From SG8-41 sp036555615 (GTDB lineage: Bacteria; Pseudomonadota; Gammaproteobacteria; Burkholderiales; SG8-41), in assembly GCA_036555615.1 (NCBI GenBank), contig DATBKZ010000065.1:1-35120 (forward strand): DNA of 35,120 nucleotides. Direction: 5' to 3'. The notes under the pieces were generated by a model. The model was not told where the DNA came from, searched no databases, and was given only the letters and a program-made list of their open reading frames with translations. This document shows positions 13,818 to 21,460 of the stretch, one piece after another. The first letter of the stretch is position 1, and each line of letters begins with the position of its first letter. The translations under genes and the position numbers were made by a program.

Positions 13818-15923
13818 ATGAAAACCGCGACTCAGCTGTCTCTGCTCGCGATGCTTTCGACGCTTTCCGCCGCCGCCGCTGCGGCGGAAAGCGCCTCCGC
13901 TGCCGGGGCAGCCCCCAACCTCTCGAAGTGGCAATGCAAGCTCTGCAAATTCGAGGACGGACTGAGCGGCTCGGTGGAGGTGGGCGGCGCCTACGTGTCG
14001 GACTCCTCGGCCAAATTCGGCGAATACAACGGCCTCGGCGACGACGGCGGATATTTCATCGGCGACCTCAACGCGCGCTTTCGCGGCAAAGATGCGGCCT
14101 ACTGGAACGTCGATGCGGCGAATCTCGGGCTGGACACGCGTTCTCTTAACGTGGAAGGCGGGAGACAGGGCCGCTACAAGCTGCTGCTCAATTACCAGGA
14201 GTTGACGCGCTTCGTCTCGGACAGCGCGCAAACGCCCTTCATCGGAACCGGGGGCGCGTCGTTGACGCTGCCGGCCGGCTTTCCGGCGGACACGACGACG
14301 CTCATGCCGCTGGCAGGCACGCTGCGGCAGGTCGACCTTGAAACGACCAGAAAGGAGCTGGGAGTCGGCGCGTCCTGGACTCCGGCGCGCGCCTGGCAGT
14401 ACGGCGTCAACTTCCGTCACGAGACCCGCGAAGGCAGGCTCGGCACCGCCGGTGCGTTCTTTGTGAATGCTTCGCAACTGATCAGGCCGGTGGACTATGT
14501 CACCGACCAGCTGGATGCCTCGGCCTCGTACGCCGGCGCCCGGCTGCAGGCGAAGCTCGCCTATTACGGCTCGAGCTACAGCAACAGCGATCCGTCCCTG
14601 ACCTGGCAGAATCCCTTCACCGCGCCAGGATTCCCCGGCGCCGTCGCCGGCCAGCTCGCGCTGCCGCCGGATAACCAGTTTCACCAGCTTTCCGGCACTT
14701 TGGGATACCAGTTGGCGGAGCGGACGCGGGCGACAGCCGACATCGCCGTTGGCCGCGGGACGCAGGACGAGCAGTTCCTCGCGCCAACGTTGAATACCAC
14801 CTTGGCCGTTCCGGCGCTGCCGCGAGCATCGCTGGATGGCCGCGTGGATACCGTCAACGCGAACATCGAGGTCAACTCGGCGGTCACCGATCGGCTGCGG
14901 CTGAAAGCGGCATACCTCTACAACGATCGCGATAACCAGACGCCGCAGTCGACGTATTCCTGGGTGACGACCGACATGTTCGTCGCCCCGTCGCAGCGCA
15001 CCAACCTGCCATACAGCTTCACGCAGGACAAGGTGCAGTTGAGGGCGGACTACAAGGCCGCGCAGCGCGTCACGACTTCCGCCGGCTATGATTTCGACTC
15101 GGTCGAGCGCACTTTCCAGGAGGTCGATACCACCCGCGAGAACACGGTCTGGGCAAGGCTCGCCACCCGTCACGTGGACGCGGTCGACCTGACGCTCAAG
15201 TACGCTTACAGCGATCGCAACGTCTCGAGCTACCAGGCGGTCCCCGGGATCACCCCGCCGGAGAATCCGCTGCTGAGAAAATACAACATGGCCAATCGCA
15301 CGCGAAACAGAGGGGAATTGCGCGCCAACATTGCCGCAGCCGAGAGCGTGAGCATCGGGATCCAGTTCGATGCGTCCAACGACGACTATTCGGATTCCGC
15401 AATCGGCCTGACCAGCGGCCAGGAGTTCAACCTCGGCGGCGACGTCACCATCATGCTGTCGGATAAGACCAGCCTGCACGTGTTCGGAAACTACCAGGAA
15501 ATCAAGTCGCAACAGTCCGGGAGCCAGGCCTACGCGACGCCGGACTGGTCGGCAACGAACAAGGACACGATCAAGTTATTGGGCGTCGGCATCAAGCACG
15601 TCGCGATCAAGGACAAGCTCGAGGTCGGCGCGGATTACACGCTCATGCAGACGGAGGGCGTGATCAGCGTCAGCACGGCAGCAAATGAACCCCCGTTCCC
15701 CAATCTTGAGACCTCGCGCAACGGGCTGAAGCTCTATGCCACCTACCGTCTGAAGGACAACGTATCGCTGCGCGCCGGCTATTGGTATGAACACTACGAG
15801 AGCGACGACTGGGCGCTCGACGGGGTCGCGCCTGCCACGATTTCGAACGTGCTGACCTTTGGCCAGCTGGCGCCGCAATATCGCGTGCATGTGATCGCGA
15901 TGTCCGTTCGATACAAGTTCTGA
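13818..15923 (+). CDS. mtrB: MtrB/PioB-family decaheme-associated outer-membrane beta-barrel
   Basis: Outer-membrane barrel that sheathes the MtrA-type cytochrome so electrons can cross the membrane. The 701-aa length is close to Shewanella MtrB (697 aa). After a signal peptide ending near AAAAAES, the mature N-terminus has WQCKLCKFEDG, with C40 and C43 forming the CKXC motif reported as important in MtrB. The rest is repeated amphipathic strands (GRYKLLLNYQELTRF, WQYGVNFRHETREG, LRLKAAYLYNDRDN, DLTLKYAYSDRNV, LKLYATYRLKDNVSL) and the protein ends VHVIAMSVRYKF, with terminal Phe as usual for BAM-assembled barrels. It is the last gene of the cluster, 4 nt after mtrA. No CXXCH is present. Confidence 0.95.
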   Translation: MKTATQLSLLAMLSTLSAAAAAAESASAAGAAPNLSKWQCKLCKFEDGLSGSVEVGGAYVSDSSAKFGEYNGLGDDGGYFIGDLNARFRGKDAAYWNVDAANLGLDTRSLNVEGGRQGRYKLLLNYQELTRFVSDSAQTPFIGTGGASLTLPAGFPADTTTLMPLAGTLRQVDLETTRKELGVGASWTPARAWQYGVNFRHETREGRLGTAGAFFVNASQLIRPVDYVTDQLDASASYAGARLQAKLAYYGSSYSNSDPSLTWQNPFTAPGFPGAVAGQLALPPDNQFHQLSGTLGYQLAERTRATADIAVGRGTQDEQFLAPTLNTTLAVPALPRASLDGRVDTVNANIEVNSAVTDRLRLKAAYLYNDRDNQTPQSTYSWVTTDMFVAPSQRTNLPYSFTQDKVQLRADYKAAQRVTTSAGYDFDSVERTFQEVDTTRENTVWARLATRHVDAVDLTLKYAYSDRNVSSYQAVPGITPPENPLLRKYNMANRTRNRGELRANIAAAESVSIGIQFDASNDDYSDSAIGLTSGQEFNLGGDVTIMLSDKTSLHVFGNYQEIKSQQSGSQAYATPDWSATNKDTIKLLGVGIKHVAIKDKLEVGADYTLMQTEGVISVSTAANEPPFPNLETSRNGLKLYATYRLKDNVSLRAGYWYEHYESDDWALDGVAPATISNVLTFGQLAPQYRVHVIAMSVRYKF

Positions 15924-15990
15924 CCCGCCGGGAGGATGCTCTCGATTGCCGGGAGCACGCCGTCCGGTGCTGTAAGCCGGCCGTCCAGCC

Positions 15991-16069
15991 CGTCGTCCGC
16001 TGTTGCCGGACGACGACGATCCTGCCACCGCCTGCATTCGGGCGACCTTGACGCGACCGGGACGCGCGC
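15991..16069. repeat. Flanking diverged repeat, copy B (with 9-bp hairpin)
   Basis: Copy of the element at 6741-6829. It starts CGTCGTCCG and contains CGTCGTCCG (15991-15999) paired with CGGACGACG (16007-16015) as a perfect 9-bp stem with a 7-nt loop. It lies 68 nt after the mtrB stop in the 181-bp gap before the DUF883 gene. There is no T-tract, but the hairpin might still protect or end the conduit mRNA. Confidence 0.45.
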
Positions 16070-16104
16070 TTGAATATATCGCGCATAGCTTTGGAGGACG
16101 CACG

Positions 16105-16341
16105 ATGGATCCCGCGACAACCGAGAAGCTGATGGCGGAGCTGCGCGCCGTGGCGCGCGATGTCGACGCGCTGATACGGACCGCTGCCGCCGCGTCCGGC
16201 GAGCAGCTGAACGATGCGGGCGGCAGCGCCCGCGAGGCCGCGAGCGAGATCGACAATCTGGTGCGCACGAACCCGTGGGCCGCCGTCGGCATTGCCGCGG
16301 GCGTGGCCCTGCTCCTCGGGCTGCTGCTCAGCCGGAAATAG
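16105..16341 (+). CDS. DUF883 family (YqjD/ElaB-like) membrane-anchored protein
   Basis: A 78-aa protein with an amphipathic, Ala/Glu-rich helical N-terminal part (TTEKLMAELRAVARDVDALI, then ASEIDNLVRTNPW) and one C-terminal helix, GIAAGVALLLGLLLSRK, ending in the Ser-Arg-Lys tail typical of DUF883. In E. coli, YqjD and ElaB are tail-anchored inner-membrane proteins that bind ribosomes in stationary phase. GGAGG 7 nt upstream of the ATG at 16105 decides the start. It heads a tightly packed set with the YqjE-, YqjK- and DUF2914-type genes, the same order as yqjD-yqjE-yqjK in enterobacteria. Confidence 0.9.
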   Translation: MDPATTEKLMAELRAVARDVDALIRTAAAASGEQLNDAGGSAREAASEIDNLVRTNPWAAVGIAAGVALLLGLLLSRK

Positions 16342-16343
16342 CC

Positions 16344-16703
16344 ATGGGCCTCATTCAATCCGCGCAAGCGCTGCTCGCCACCTTGCTCGGGCTGGCGCGC
16401 ACCCGGCTCGAGTTGCTGAGCGTCGAGATGCAGGAGCTGCTCGCGCGCCTGGTCCTGATCATGATCGGCGCGGTGGCTGCGATCCTGCTTGCCGCGCTCG
16501 CGCTCGGCTTCGGCGCCGTGGCGCTCGTCATGGCAATGCCCGCGGAGCATCGCGTGGCGGTAGCGGGAGGACTCGCGCTCGCGTTCCTCGCCGCCGCCGC
16601 GGTCATTGGCTGGCGGGTCAGGCGCGAGGCCAGAGAGCGTCCCTTCGTCGCGAGCATCACCGAGCTCGAACGGGACGTCAAGGCATTGGAGCCACGCGAG
16701 TGA
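16344..16703 (+). CDS. yqjE: YqjE-family (phage holin-like) inner-membrane protein
   Basis: A 119-aa protein with an amphipathic N-terminal helix (LLATLLGLARTRLELLSVEM), two hydrophobic hairpin helices (LIMIGAVAAILLAALALGFG and VAGGLALAFLAAAAVIGW) and a charged C-terminal tail. LARTRLELLSVE followed by two helices is the signature of the YqjE/holin-superfamily III group, which despite the name is a housekeeping membrane protein, not a phage gene. The start is 2 nt after the DUF883 stop, and the stop overlaps the next start as GTGA. Function in the cell is unknown; it probably works with its two neighbours. Confidence 0.88.
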   Translation: MGLIQSAQALLATLLGLARTRLELLSVEMQELLARLVLIMIGAVAAILLAALALGFGAVALVMAMPAEHRVAVAGGLALAFLAAAAVIGWRVRREARERPFVASITELERDVKALEPRE

Positions 16704-16933
16704 GGGCGTTCTTCGAGTCCCTGGCGCGCCGGCGCGCGGCGCTCATCGCGCGCTCGACCGCGCAGCGCGATGAGGTCGCCACCGCCGCGGCGGGCGTGCA
16801 GCGCGCCTCCGCCGAGCCCCTGCTGCTCGGCGCCGGGATCGCGGTCACCCTGCTCTCCTCGTCCCCGAAGCTGCGCGGCTGGGTGGTGAGGGCCTGGGCG
16901 GTCTACGCGTTCCTGCGGCAGCTGATTAAATGA
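16700..16933 (+). CDS. YqjK-like small protein
   Basis: A 77-aa protein translated from GTG at 16700, overlapping the yqjE stop by 4 nt. It has a basic N-terminal helix (FFESLARRRAALIARSTAQR), a hydrophobic middle (PLLLGAGIAVTLLSSSPKLR) and an aromatic/basic end (GWVVRAWAVYAFLRQLIK), a pattern shared with E. coli YqjK. The call rests mainly on gene order with DUF883 and YqjE. Its stop overlaps the next start (ATGA), so four genes are translationally linked. No biochemical function is known to me. Confidence 0.7.
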   Translation: MRAFFESLARRRAALIARSTAQRDEVATAAAGVQRASAEPLLLGAGIAVTLLSSSPKLRGWVVRAWAVYAFLRQLIK

Positions 16934-18072
16934 TGATTGAGCCGGGGGCAGTTGCGGCGCCGCTGGGAGCGCTGGAGCGGCTCAAGGTTTATTTCGAGCA
17001 GAACCAGCGCGAGGTCGCGGCGATTTTCTTTGCTGGCGGATTCGGCTTCGACATCCTGACCGCCGGGAGCATCGACTCCTGGCTCACCATCGGCCAGCAG
17101 GTGCTGTACCTCCTCGCCGTCACCGCCGTGCTGCTGCACATTTTCCTCGCGCAGGGCGCGCCGCTGCCCGAGCTTGCGCACCTGCGCGCAGCGAAGCGTT
17201 GGTACTACGAATATCGCTCCCCGGTCATCCACTTCGCCCTGGGCGCGCTGATGAACCTCTACGCCATCTTCTTCTTCAAGAGCTCGTCGCTGCTCGTGTC
17301 CTTCGGTTTCCTCGCGTTCCTCATCACGCTCCTGATCGCCAACGAGTCCAGGCGCTTCAAGGCGCTCGGCCTGCACGTCAAGTTCGCGCTGCTCGCGCTG
17401 TGCTTCTTCGCGTTCTCCGCCGCCGTGGTGCCGATCATTGCCGGCTCGATCGGCCTCGGGGTGTTCCTGCTGTCGATGCTCGCCGGATGCCTGCCGCCCA
17501 CCGCGGCGGCGTGGTGGATCCACGCGCGCCGGCCGGAGCTGTTCGCGCAGGCGCGGCGGCAGATCCTGCTGCCCGCAGGGTGCGTGCTCGTGGGCTTTCT
17601 CCTGTCCTATCTCCTGCGGGTGATTCCGCCGGTGCCGCTTTCCATTCCCTTCATCGGGGTCTATCACAACGTGGAGCGAACCGAGGAAAGCTACCGCCTG
17701 AGCCACGAGCGCCCGTGGTGGCGCTTCTGGCACAACGGCGACCAGCGCTTTCGCGCGCAGCCCGGCGACAAGGTTTATGTGTTCTTCCGCATCTTCTCGC
17801 CCGCGCGCTTCGCCGACGAGGTGCAGATACGCTGGTTCTGGAAGCCGTGGCGGCCCGGGGGTCCGGGCTGGGCCCTGCAGGACTCGATTCCCATCAAGAT
17901 CGTCGGCGGCCGCCGGGAGGGATTCCGCGGCTACGGCGTGAAGGCGAATTACCAGCCCGGCGCGTGGAAGGTCCAGGTCGAAACGACCGACGGCCGGGAG
18001 ATCGGCCGCATCTACTTCGACCTGGAGACAGTGGGTGCGGTGCCGCGCTTCCTGACCACGGAGCTCGAATAG
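16930..18072 (+). CDS. DUF2914-containing multi-pass membrane protein
   Basis: A 380-aa protein with about seven hydrophobic helices between residues 30 and 240 (for example TIGQQVLYLLAVTAVLLHIF, FALGALMNLYAIFFF, FALLALCFFAFSAAVVPII, GCVLVGFLLSYLLRVIPP), followed by a soluble C-terminal domain of about 130 residues. That domain carries DKVYVFFRIFSP, the Trp-rich IRWFWKPWRPGG, and GAWKVQVETTDGREIGRIYFDLE, which is the DUF2914 signature. The domain should face the periplasm. The start ATG overlaps the upstream stop; a second ATG follows at once (16933). It ends 27 nt before a convergent gene. Function unknown. Confidence 0.85.
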   Translation: MMIEPGAVAAPLGALERLKVYFEQNQREVAAIFFAGGFGFDILTAGSIDSWLTIGQQVLYLLAVTAVLLHIFLAQGAPLPELAHLRAAKRWYYEYRSPVIHFALGALMNLYAIFFFKSSSLLVSFGFLAFLITLLIANESRRFKALGLHVKFALLALCFFAFSAAVVPIIAGSIGLGVFLLSMLAGCLPPTAAAWWIHARRPELFAQARRQILLPAGCVLVGFLLSYLLRVIPPVPLSIPFIGVYHNVERTEESYRLSHERPWWRFWHNGDQRFRAQPGDKVYVFFRIFSPARFADEVQIRWFWKPWRPGGPGWALQDSIPIKIVGGRREGFRGYGVKANYQPGAWKVQVETTDGREIGRIYFDLETVGAVPRFLTTELE

Positions 18073-18099
18073 CGCAGCCGGGATGCGGCCGCAGCTTCC

Positions 18100-19182
18100 C
18101 TACTCGACCACCACCGCGCGCGCGAGGAAGAAGTCTGATTCGAAGCCATAGAGCGCGGCCCCGGCGGCGTCGCCGTCGTCGAGCGTGCCCATGACCTTGC
18201 CCAGCGCGTCGGCCGTGGCGTAGTTCACCGGCAGCATCGTGCCCACCCCGTAGTTGAGCGTGAACGTCTTCGCGACGGTGTCGAGCAGCGAGATCGTTCC
18301 CGTGGCCTTCACGGCGATCGCCGTGAGCGGCCGGGTGGCGTCGGTCTGCGCCGTGCAGGTTGGCGGCGTGATGGCCAGGTTGATCGTCTCGCAGCGCACA
18401 GAGGCGCGCAGTCCATCGGTTGCCGCCCGGTTGAGGAGCGTTTCGAGACCCGCCTGATCGGTGACGCCGGCATACTGGACTGTGAACGGATGCCCCCGCA
18501 CCGTGAGCGTGAAGGTGTCGGCGCCGGCGTTGAGGTTGGACACCGTGCCGGTGAGCCGCTTCCGGTAGCCGGCCATGAGCTTGCCGTCGGCGTGAATCGG
18601 CGAGACCTTGAGCGTGACCGTGCACGGCGTGGCGTTCGTATCGACCACGAAATTCTTGAGGTCCACATCGAGCGCCACGTGCTCGTGGTTGCGGGCGATG
18701 AGATTGACAGCCCCGGTGATATTGAGAGAGCAGGCGCCGTTGGCACAGGCAAGCCGATTGGGCAAGGGGAAGCCGCCATCAAAATAGGACACGAATTTGC
18801 ACTCCAGGGGAGCGCTCGTCGTGGTCTCGCGCAGCGTGACATCGTCATCGAGCTCGACGTAGAGCCGGTTGTACGGTCCCGCCTCGCATTCCATCGTATC
18901 GACTTGCTCGAGGATCTGATCGCGGCCCAGCTCCGCAGCATCGATCTCGAGCGGCCCCTTGATGATTTCGCAGGTGCGGCCCGAGGGATGGCGCAACTGG
19001 ACGCTGTTCAGCGTGAGCACGACGTTCTCGTATCCACCGAGATCGTCGGTGACGTAGGCGGAAACTGTTGCGGAATTGGACATCGCACTGCCGCTGCCAT
19101 CGCTGCCGCCGCCGCAGGCATGGAGTAAAGCGGCTGCAATCAGCGCGATAGGAATCGCCAGGAGGGAATTGGAGTGGCGCAT
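18100..19182 (-). CDS. DUF4382-domain lipoprotein
   Basis: A 360-aa exported lipoprotein with lipobox L-H-A-C23, a Gly/Ser linker and a DUF4382 domain (about residues 37-180): SATVSAYVTDDLGGYENVVL, the usual start of this domain, then LNSVQLRHPSG, a Cys-containing stretch and VNLIARNHEHVALDVDLKNF. The C-terminal half holds repeated beta motifs (GTVSNLNAGADTFTLTVRG; GTISLLDTVAKTFTLNYG), resembling small Ig/OB-like repeats. Seven or more cysteines suggest disulfides. AGGAGAG lies 6 nt before the ATG. It lies beyond the YqjDEK set from the cytochrome cluster and on the opposite strand, so a link to electron transfer is only a guess. Confidence 0.82.
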   Translation of the reverse strand: MRHSNSLLAIPIALIAAALLHACGGGSDGSGSAMSNSATVSAYVTDDLGGYENVVLTLNSVQLRHPSGRTCEIIKGPLEIDAAELGRDQILEQVDTMECEAGPYNRLYVELDDDVTLRETTTSAPLECKFVSYFDGGFPLPNRLACANGACSLNITGAVNLIARNHEHVALDVDLKNFVVDTNATPCTVTLKVSPIHADGKLMAGYRKRLTGTVSNLNAGADTFTLTVRGHPFTVQYAGVTDQAGLETLLNRAATDGLRASVRCETINLAITPPTCTAQTDATRPLTAIAVKATGTISLLDTVAKTFTLNYGVGTMLPVNYATADALGKVMGTLDDGDAAGAALYGFESDFFLARAVVVE

Positions 19183-19274
19183 GGTTGCTCTCCTCTGCGA
19201 ACTTCAGTCGAGGATTAGTCTAACCATTGCGCGGCGTCTTGCGCATGCACTTTGTCGAATTTTCTTGCAGGCAG

Positions 19275-19296
19275 AGTGTCGTCGCCCGACGACACT
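19275..19296. repeat. Perfect 10-bp-arm hairpin after the secreted unknown gene
   Basis: AGTGTCGTCG and CGACGACACT are perfect complements separated by 2 nt. On the minus strand the hairpin begins 4 nt after the stop at 19300, so it probably ends or stabilises that mRNA. There is no T-tract. Confidence 0.5.
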
Positions 19297-19299
19297 TGA

Positions 19300-20061
19300 T
19301 CAGAACACGGCGTCCTTGACGAGAAATTGCGATCTCACGGCCGCAGGAAAGACGCGCTCGACAAAGGCATCACTCCACCGCCCGCCCATGCGTCCGGTCG
19401 CGACGCTGAGCGTCAGCGTTCCGCGGACGCGGTACCGGCGCCCGGGCTCGAAGCCGGGAAAGCGCTGCCGGATGTCGGCCTGGCGCACGAACACCCGGAT
19501 GTTGTCGTCCCCGGACAGATAAAAACCGTTCGAGGCGAGCGGCACGCTACTGCCCTCCGCCGCCTCCACGATCTCGAAGCGCAGCGCATAGCCGTGCGCC
19601 CAGCCGGCCTCGAATGCGGGTACGATGTCGAAGTCACGCCCGTTGCCGTTGCGCTCGATCCGGAAATCGCGCAGCTTGACCGCGCCCTGCCGGTAGCGGC
19701 TTCTTTCTTCCTCGAGTTCCTTCCGGTCCCCCGCCACGGCCTCCTCCACGAGCTGCCGGCAGTGCTTGCTTGAATAGCCCCAGCTCGAGGAGAACAGCGA
19801 CCAGCGCCGCTTGACCTGGGCGCACAAGGACTCGTCGCGGAACTCCACCGCGGCGCGCTGGAAGCACGCCGAGCGGACATACAACGAGCGATACCCGTCG
19901 GGATTGAGCATCAACCCCGTCTGGTACTCGGCGGGGTCGATCGCCTCGCAGCGCTTTGCGGCAGCAGCGCGTAGCTCAGCGTAGCCGCTGCCGGCGGCCG
20001 CGCCCGCCTCAAGGAGCGACCCGGCGAAAGCGGCAACGATCAGCATCCGGGCGGTCAACAT
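19300..20061 (-). CDS. Secreted protein of unknown family
   Basis: I do not recognise this 253-aa protein. A signal peptide (MLTARMLIVAAFAGSLLEAG, cleaved near GAAAGS) is followed by an N-terminal helical part with paired cysteines (KRCEAI, SACFQRAA, ESLCAQVKRR, SSKHCRQLVEE), then a charged coiled segment (AGDRKELEEERSRYRQGAVK) and a C-terminal beta-rich domain (RDFDIVPAFEAGWAHGYALRFE, IRVFVRQADIRQRFPGFEPG, YRVRGTLTLSVATG). Four cysteines in the N-terminal half are likely paired as disulfides. It is on the same strand as the DUF4382 gene, 117 nt upstream of it, with a perfect hairpin between them, so the two are probably separate transcripts. Confidence 0.7.
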   Translation of the reverse strand: MLTARMLIVAAFAGSLLEAGAAAGSGYAELRAAAAKRCEAIDPAEYQTGLMLNPDGYRSLYVRSACFQRAAVEFRDESLCAQVKRRWSLFSSSWGYSSKHCRQLVEEAVAGDRKELEEERSRYRQGAVKLRDFRIERNGNGRDFDIVPAFEAGWAHGYALRFEIVEAAEGSSVPLASNGFYLSGDDNIRVFVRQADIRQRFPGFEPGRRYRVRGTLTLSVATGRMGGRWSDAFVERVFPAAVRSQFLVKDAVF

Positions 20062-20083
20062 CGCCTTGCCCGGTCATCCTTCT

Positions 20084-20096
20084 GCCTTCCGCCTTC
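20084..20096. repeat. CCTTCCGCCTTC intergenic repeat, copy 2
   Basis: The same 13-mer as at 6188-6200, in the 53-bp gap between the secreted unknown gene and hslR. Confidence 0.35.
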
Positions 20097-20114
20097 CCCC
20101 TACTGACTTCGGCG

Positions 20115-20492
20115 TCAGGGCTCGTCCCCCCTCTTCCATCGCTCGAGCTCCCGCCGATCGCGCTTGGTCGGCCGCCCTTTGCGCTCGCCCCACACCGCTG
20201 CCTGCGCGCGCCGGTCGGCGACCTGGGCAAAGCGCCGCACGCTGCTCGCCTCGTCCTCCTCGTAGAGCTCGCGGGCGAGGTCCGCGCGCCGGCGCCTGTC
20301 CGCGAGCGCCTTGACGGTGATTGCCCACTCAAACTCGCCGATGCGGATCGTCAACTGCGCGCCGGGCGCGATCTCCTTCGCGGCCTTCACCCGCCCGCCC
20401 TTCACTTTCACCTTGCCGCCGACGACCGCGGCCTGCGCGAGGCTGCGCGTCTTGAAGAAGCGCGCCGCCCAGAGCCACTTGTCCAGTCGCAC
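20115..20492 (-). CDS. hslR: Hsp15-type S4-domain RNA-binding protein
   Basis: Heat-shock protein 15 recycles stalled 50S subunits that still carry a nascent chain by moving the peptidyl-tRNA. The 125-aa product starts with the S4 domain (RLDKWLWAARFFKTRSLAQA, then VVGGKVKVKGGRVKAAKEI), continues with ITVKALADRRRRADLARELYEE and ends with the basic tail RPTKRDRRELERWKRGDEP, all matching HslR. The start is a GTG at 20492; starting at RLDKW makes it a few residues shorter at the N-terminus than the E. coli protein, which is common. It follows the oxygenase-like gene on the same strand with 3 nt between stop and start, so it may be cotranscribed with it. Confidence 0.93.
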   Translation of the reverse strand: MRLDKWLWAARFFKTRSLAQAAVVGGKVKVKGGRVKAAKEIAPGAQLTIRIGEFEWAITVKALADRRRRADLARELYEEDEASSVRRFAQVADRRAQAAVWGERKGRPTKRDRRELERWKRGDEP

Positions 20493-20495
20493 GAT

Positions 20496-21332
20496 TCAAC
20501 CGAAGAACGCGAAGGTCCGGGTCTCGATGCTCTCGCGCGGCGGGGCGCCCGGGGGCGTCGCGGGATCGTCGAACGCGCTGTGCGCGGTGAAGCGCGAAGG
20601 TTTGGCGGCATCGGAGTCGAAGACCTTGAACACGAGCGCCTCGTCGCGCGTCATCTCGGGGAAGTAGTACCAGTCGTGCGCCGGGTTGTGGGCAATGTGG
20701 TAGACCTCGCCGGTGCGGTAGGGGTAGCGCCGCTCGACCCGGATGAAGCCCCGTTGCGGAATCGAGCGGCCGTCGCAAATCGCGAGCGGATCGATCAGCA
20801 CCTTGCCGCGGATCGGCCGCCACACCTGGATGATCGCCCAGCGCTTCCTGAAACGCCGCTCGGCCTCCGCGTCGCCGACGACCTCGCGCAGCCGCCGCGG
20901 GGCGGAGGTCTCGGTGTAGTCATTGTGCACGCTCTTCACCGTGGGGCGGATACTCGAGGAGTTCCGCGTCTCCTCGTCGCTCGCGCGGATGGTGTGGTCG
21001 AACACCACGACGTCCGACGCGCCCGAGTGCTTCCTGATCAGCGCCTGCACCTCCGGGTCGTAGACGCGCGCGCGCTCCGCCTCATCGAGGAAGTCTCTGA
21101 CGCGCGTCGCGTGATCGACGAACACGAACCCGTGCACATCGAGCCTGAAGGTGTCGCGCAGCGGCCGGCCGTTGCGGATCGTCATCTCGTATTGCCGGTA
21201 TTGCGGCGGCACCGCCTTGTGCTCCATTTCCGGCCAGTCGATGTAGCGCACCGGCGGCACGCCGGTGTCGACGATGTAGTTGAAGCGCGCGCGAATGGTG
21301 CCCGTTGCCGGCTTCCCGGTGGCAATCTCCAT
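20496..21332 (-). CDS. CmcJ/NvfI (AsaB-type) family oxygenase-like protein
   Basis: A 278-aa protein of the CmcJ/AsaB group, relatives of 2-oxoglutarate/Fe(II) enzymes known from cephamycin and fungal toxin pathways and common as orphans in proteobacteria. Diagnostic stretches are the N-terminal TIRARFNYIVDTGVPPVRYI, then DHTIRAS, the iron-site motif VHNDYT (H136, D138), WRPIRGKVLIDPLAICD, and YPYRTGEVYHIAHNPAHDWYYFPEM. A distal His (TAHSAFDDP) could complete the HxD...H triad. GAGG lies 6 nt upstream of the ATG at 21332. The substrate is unknown; hslR follows 3 nt later, which is probably chance packing. Confidence 0.88.
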   Translation of the reverse strand: MEIATGKPATGTIRARFNYIVDTGVPPVRYIDWPEMEHKAVPPQYRQYEMTIRNGRPLRDTFRLDVHGFVFVDHATRVRDFLDEAERARVYDPEVQALIRKHSGASDVVVFDHTIRASDEETRNSSSIRPTVKSVHNDYTETSAPRRLREVVGDAEAERRFRKRWAIIQVWRPIRGKVLIDPLAICDGRSIPQRGFIRVERRYPYRTGEVYHIAHNPAHDWYYFPEMTRDEALVFKVFDSDAAKPSRFTAHSAFDDPATPPGAPPRESIETRTFAFFG

Positions 21333-21460
21333 GGCAGGCCTCGTGGCTCCTGGATCTGAACTGCCCTCCCGTCGGAGGAGGGTCGATGAAAGTATGACAC
21401 CAGTGCCTCACCTTCGTCACGCGGGCGCACGGCGTCCCCGTTGGACGCATTGCTCACCGC

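Noticed and set aside
13935..13946. CKLC in the MtrB-type barrel considered as a haem site
   Set aside because: It is followed by Lys, not His; it corresponds to the CKXC motif of MtrB.
13797..15512. A 571-codon open frame opposite the mtrB-type gene
   Set aside because: It is antisense to a well-supported barrel protein, and its composition (Arg, Gly and Val-rich, no motifs) is that of a shadow frame.
16344..16703. Phage holin as evidence for a prophage
   Set aside because: The protein belongs to the chromosomal YqjE group and sits in the usual YqjD-YqjE-YqjK order; no other phage gene is near.
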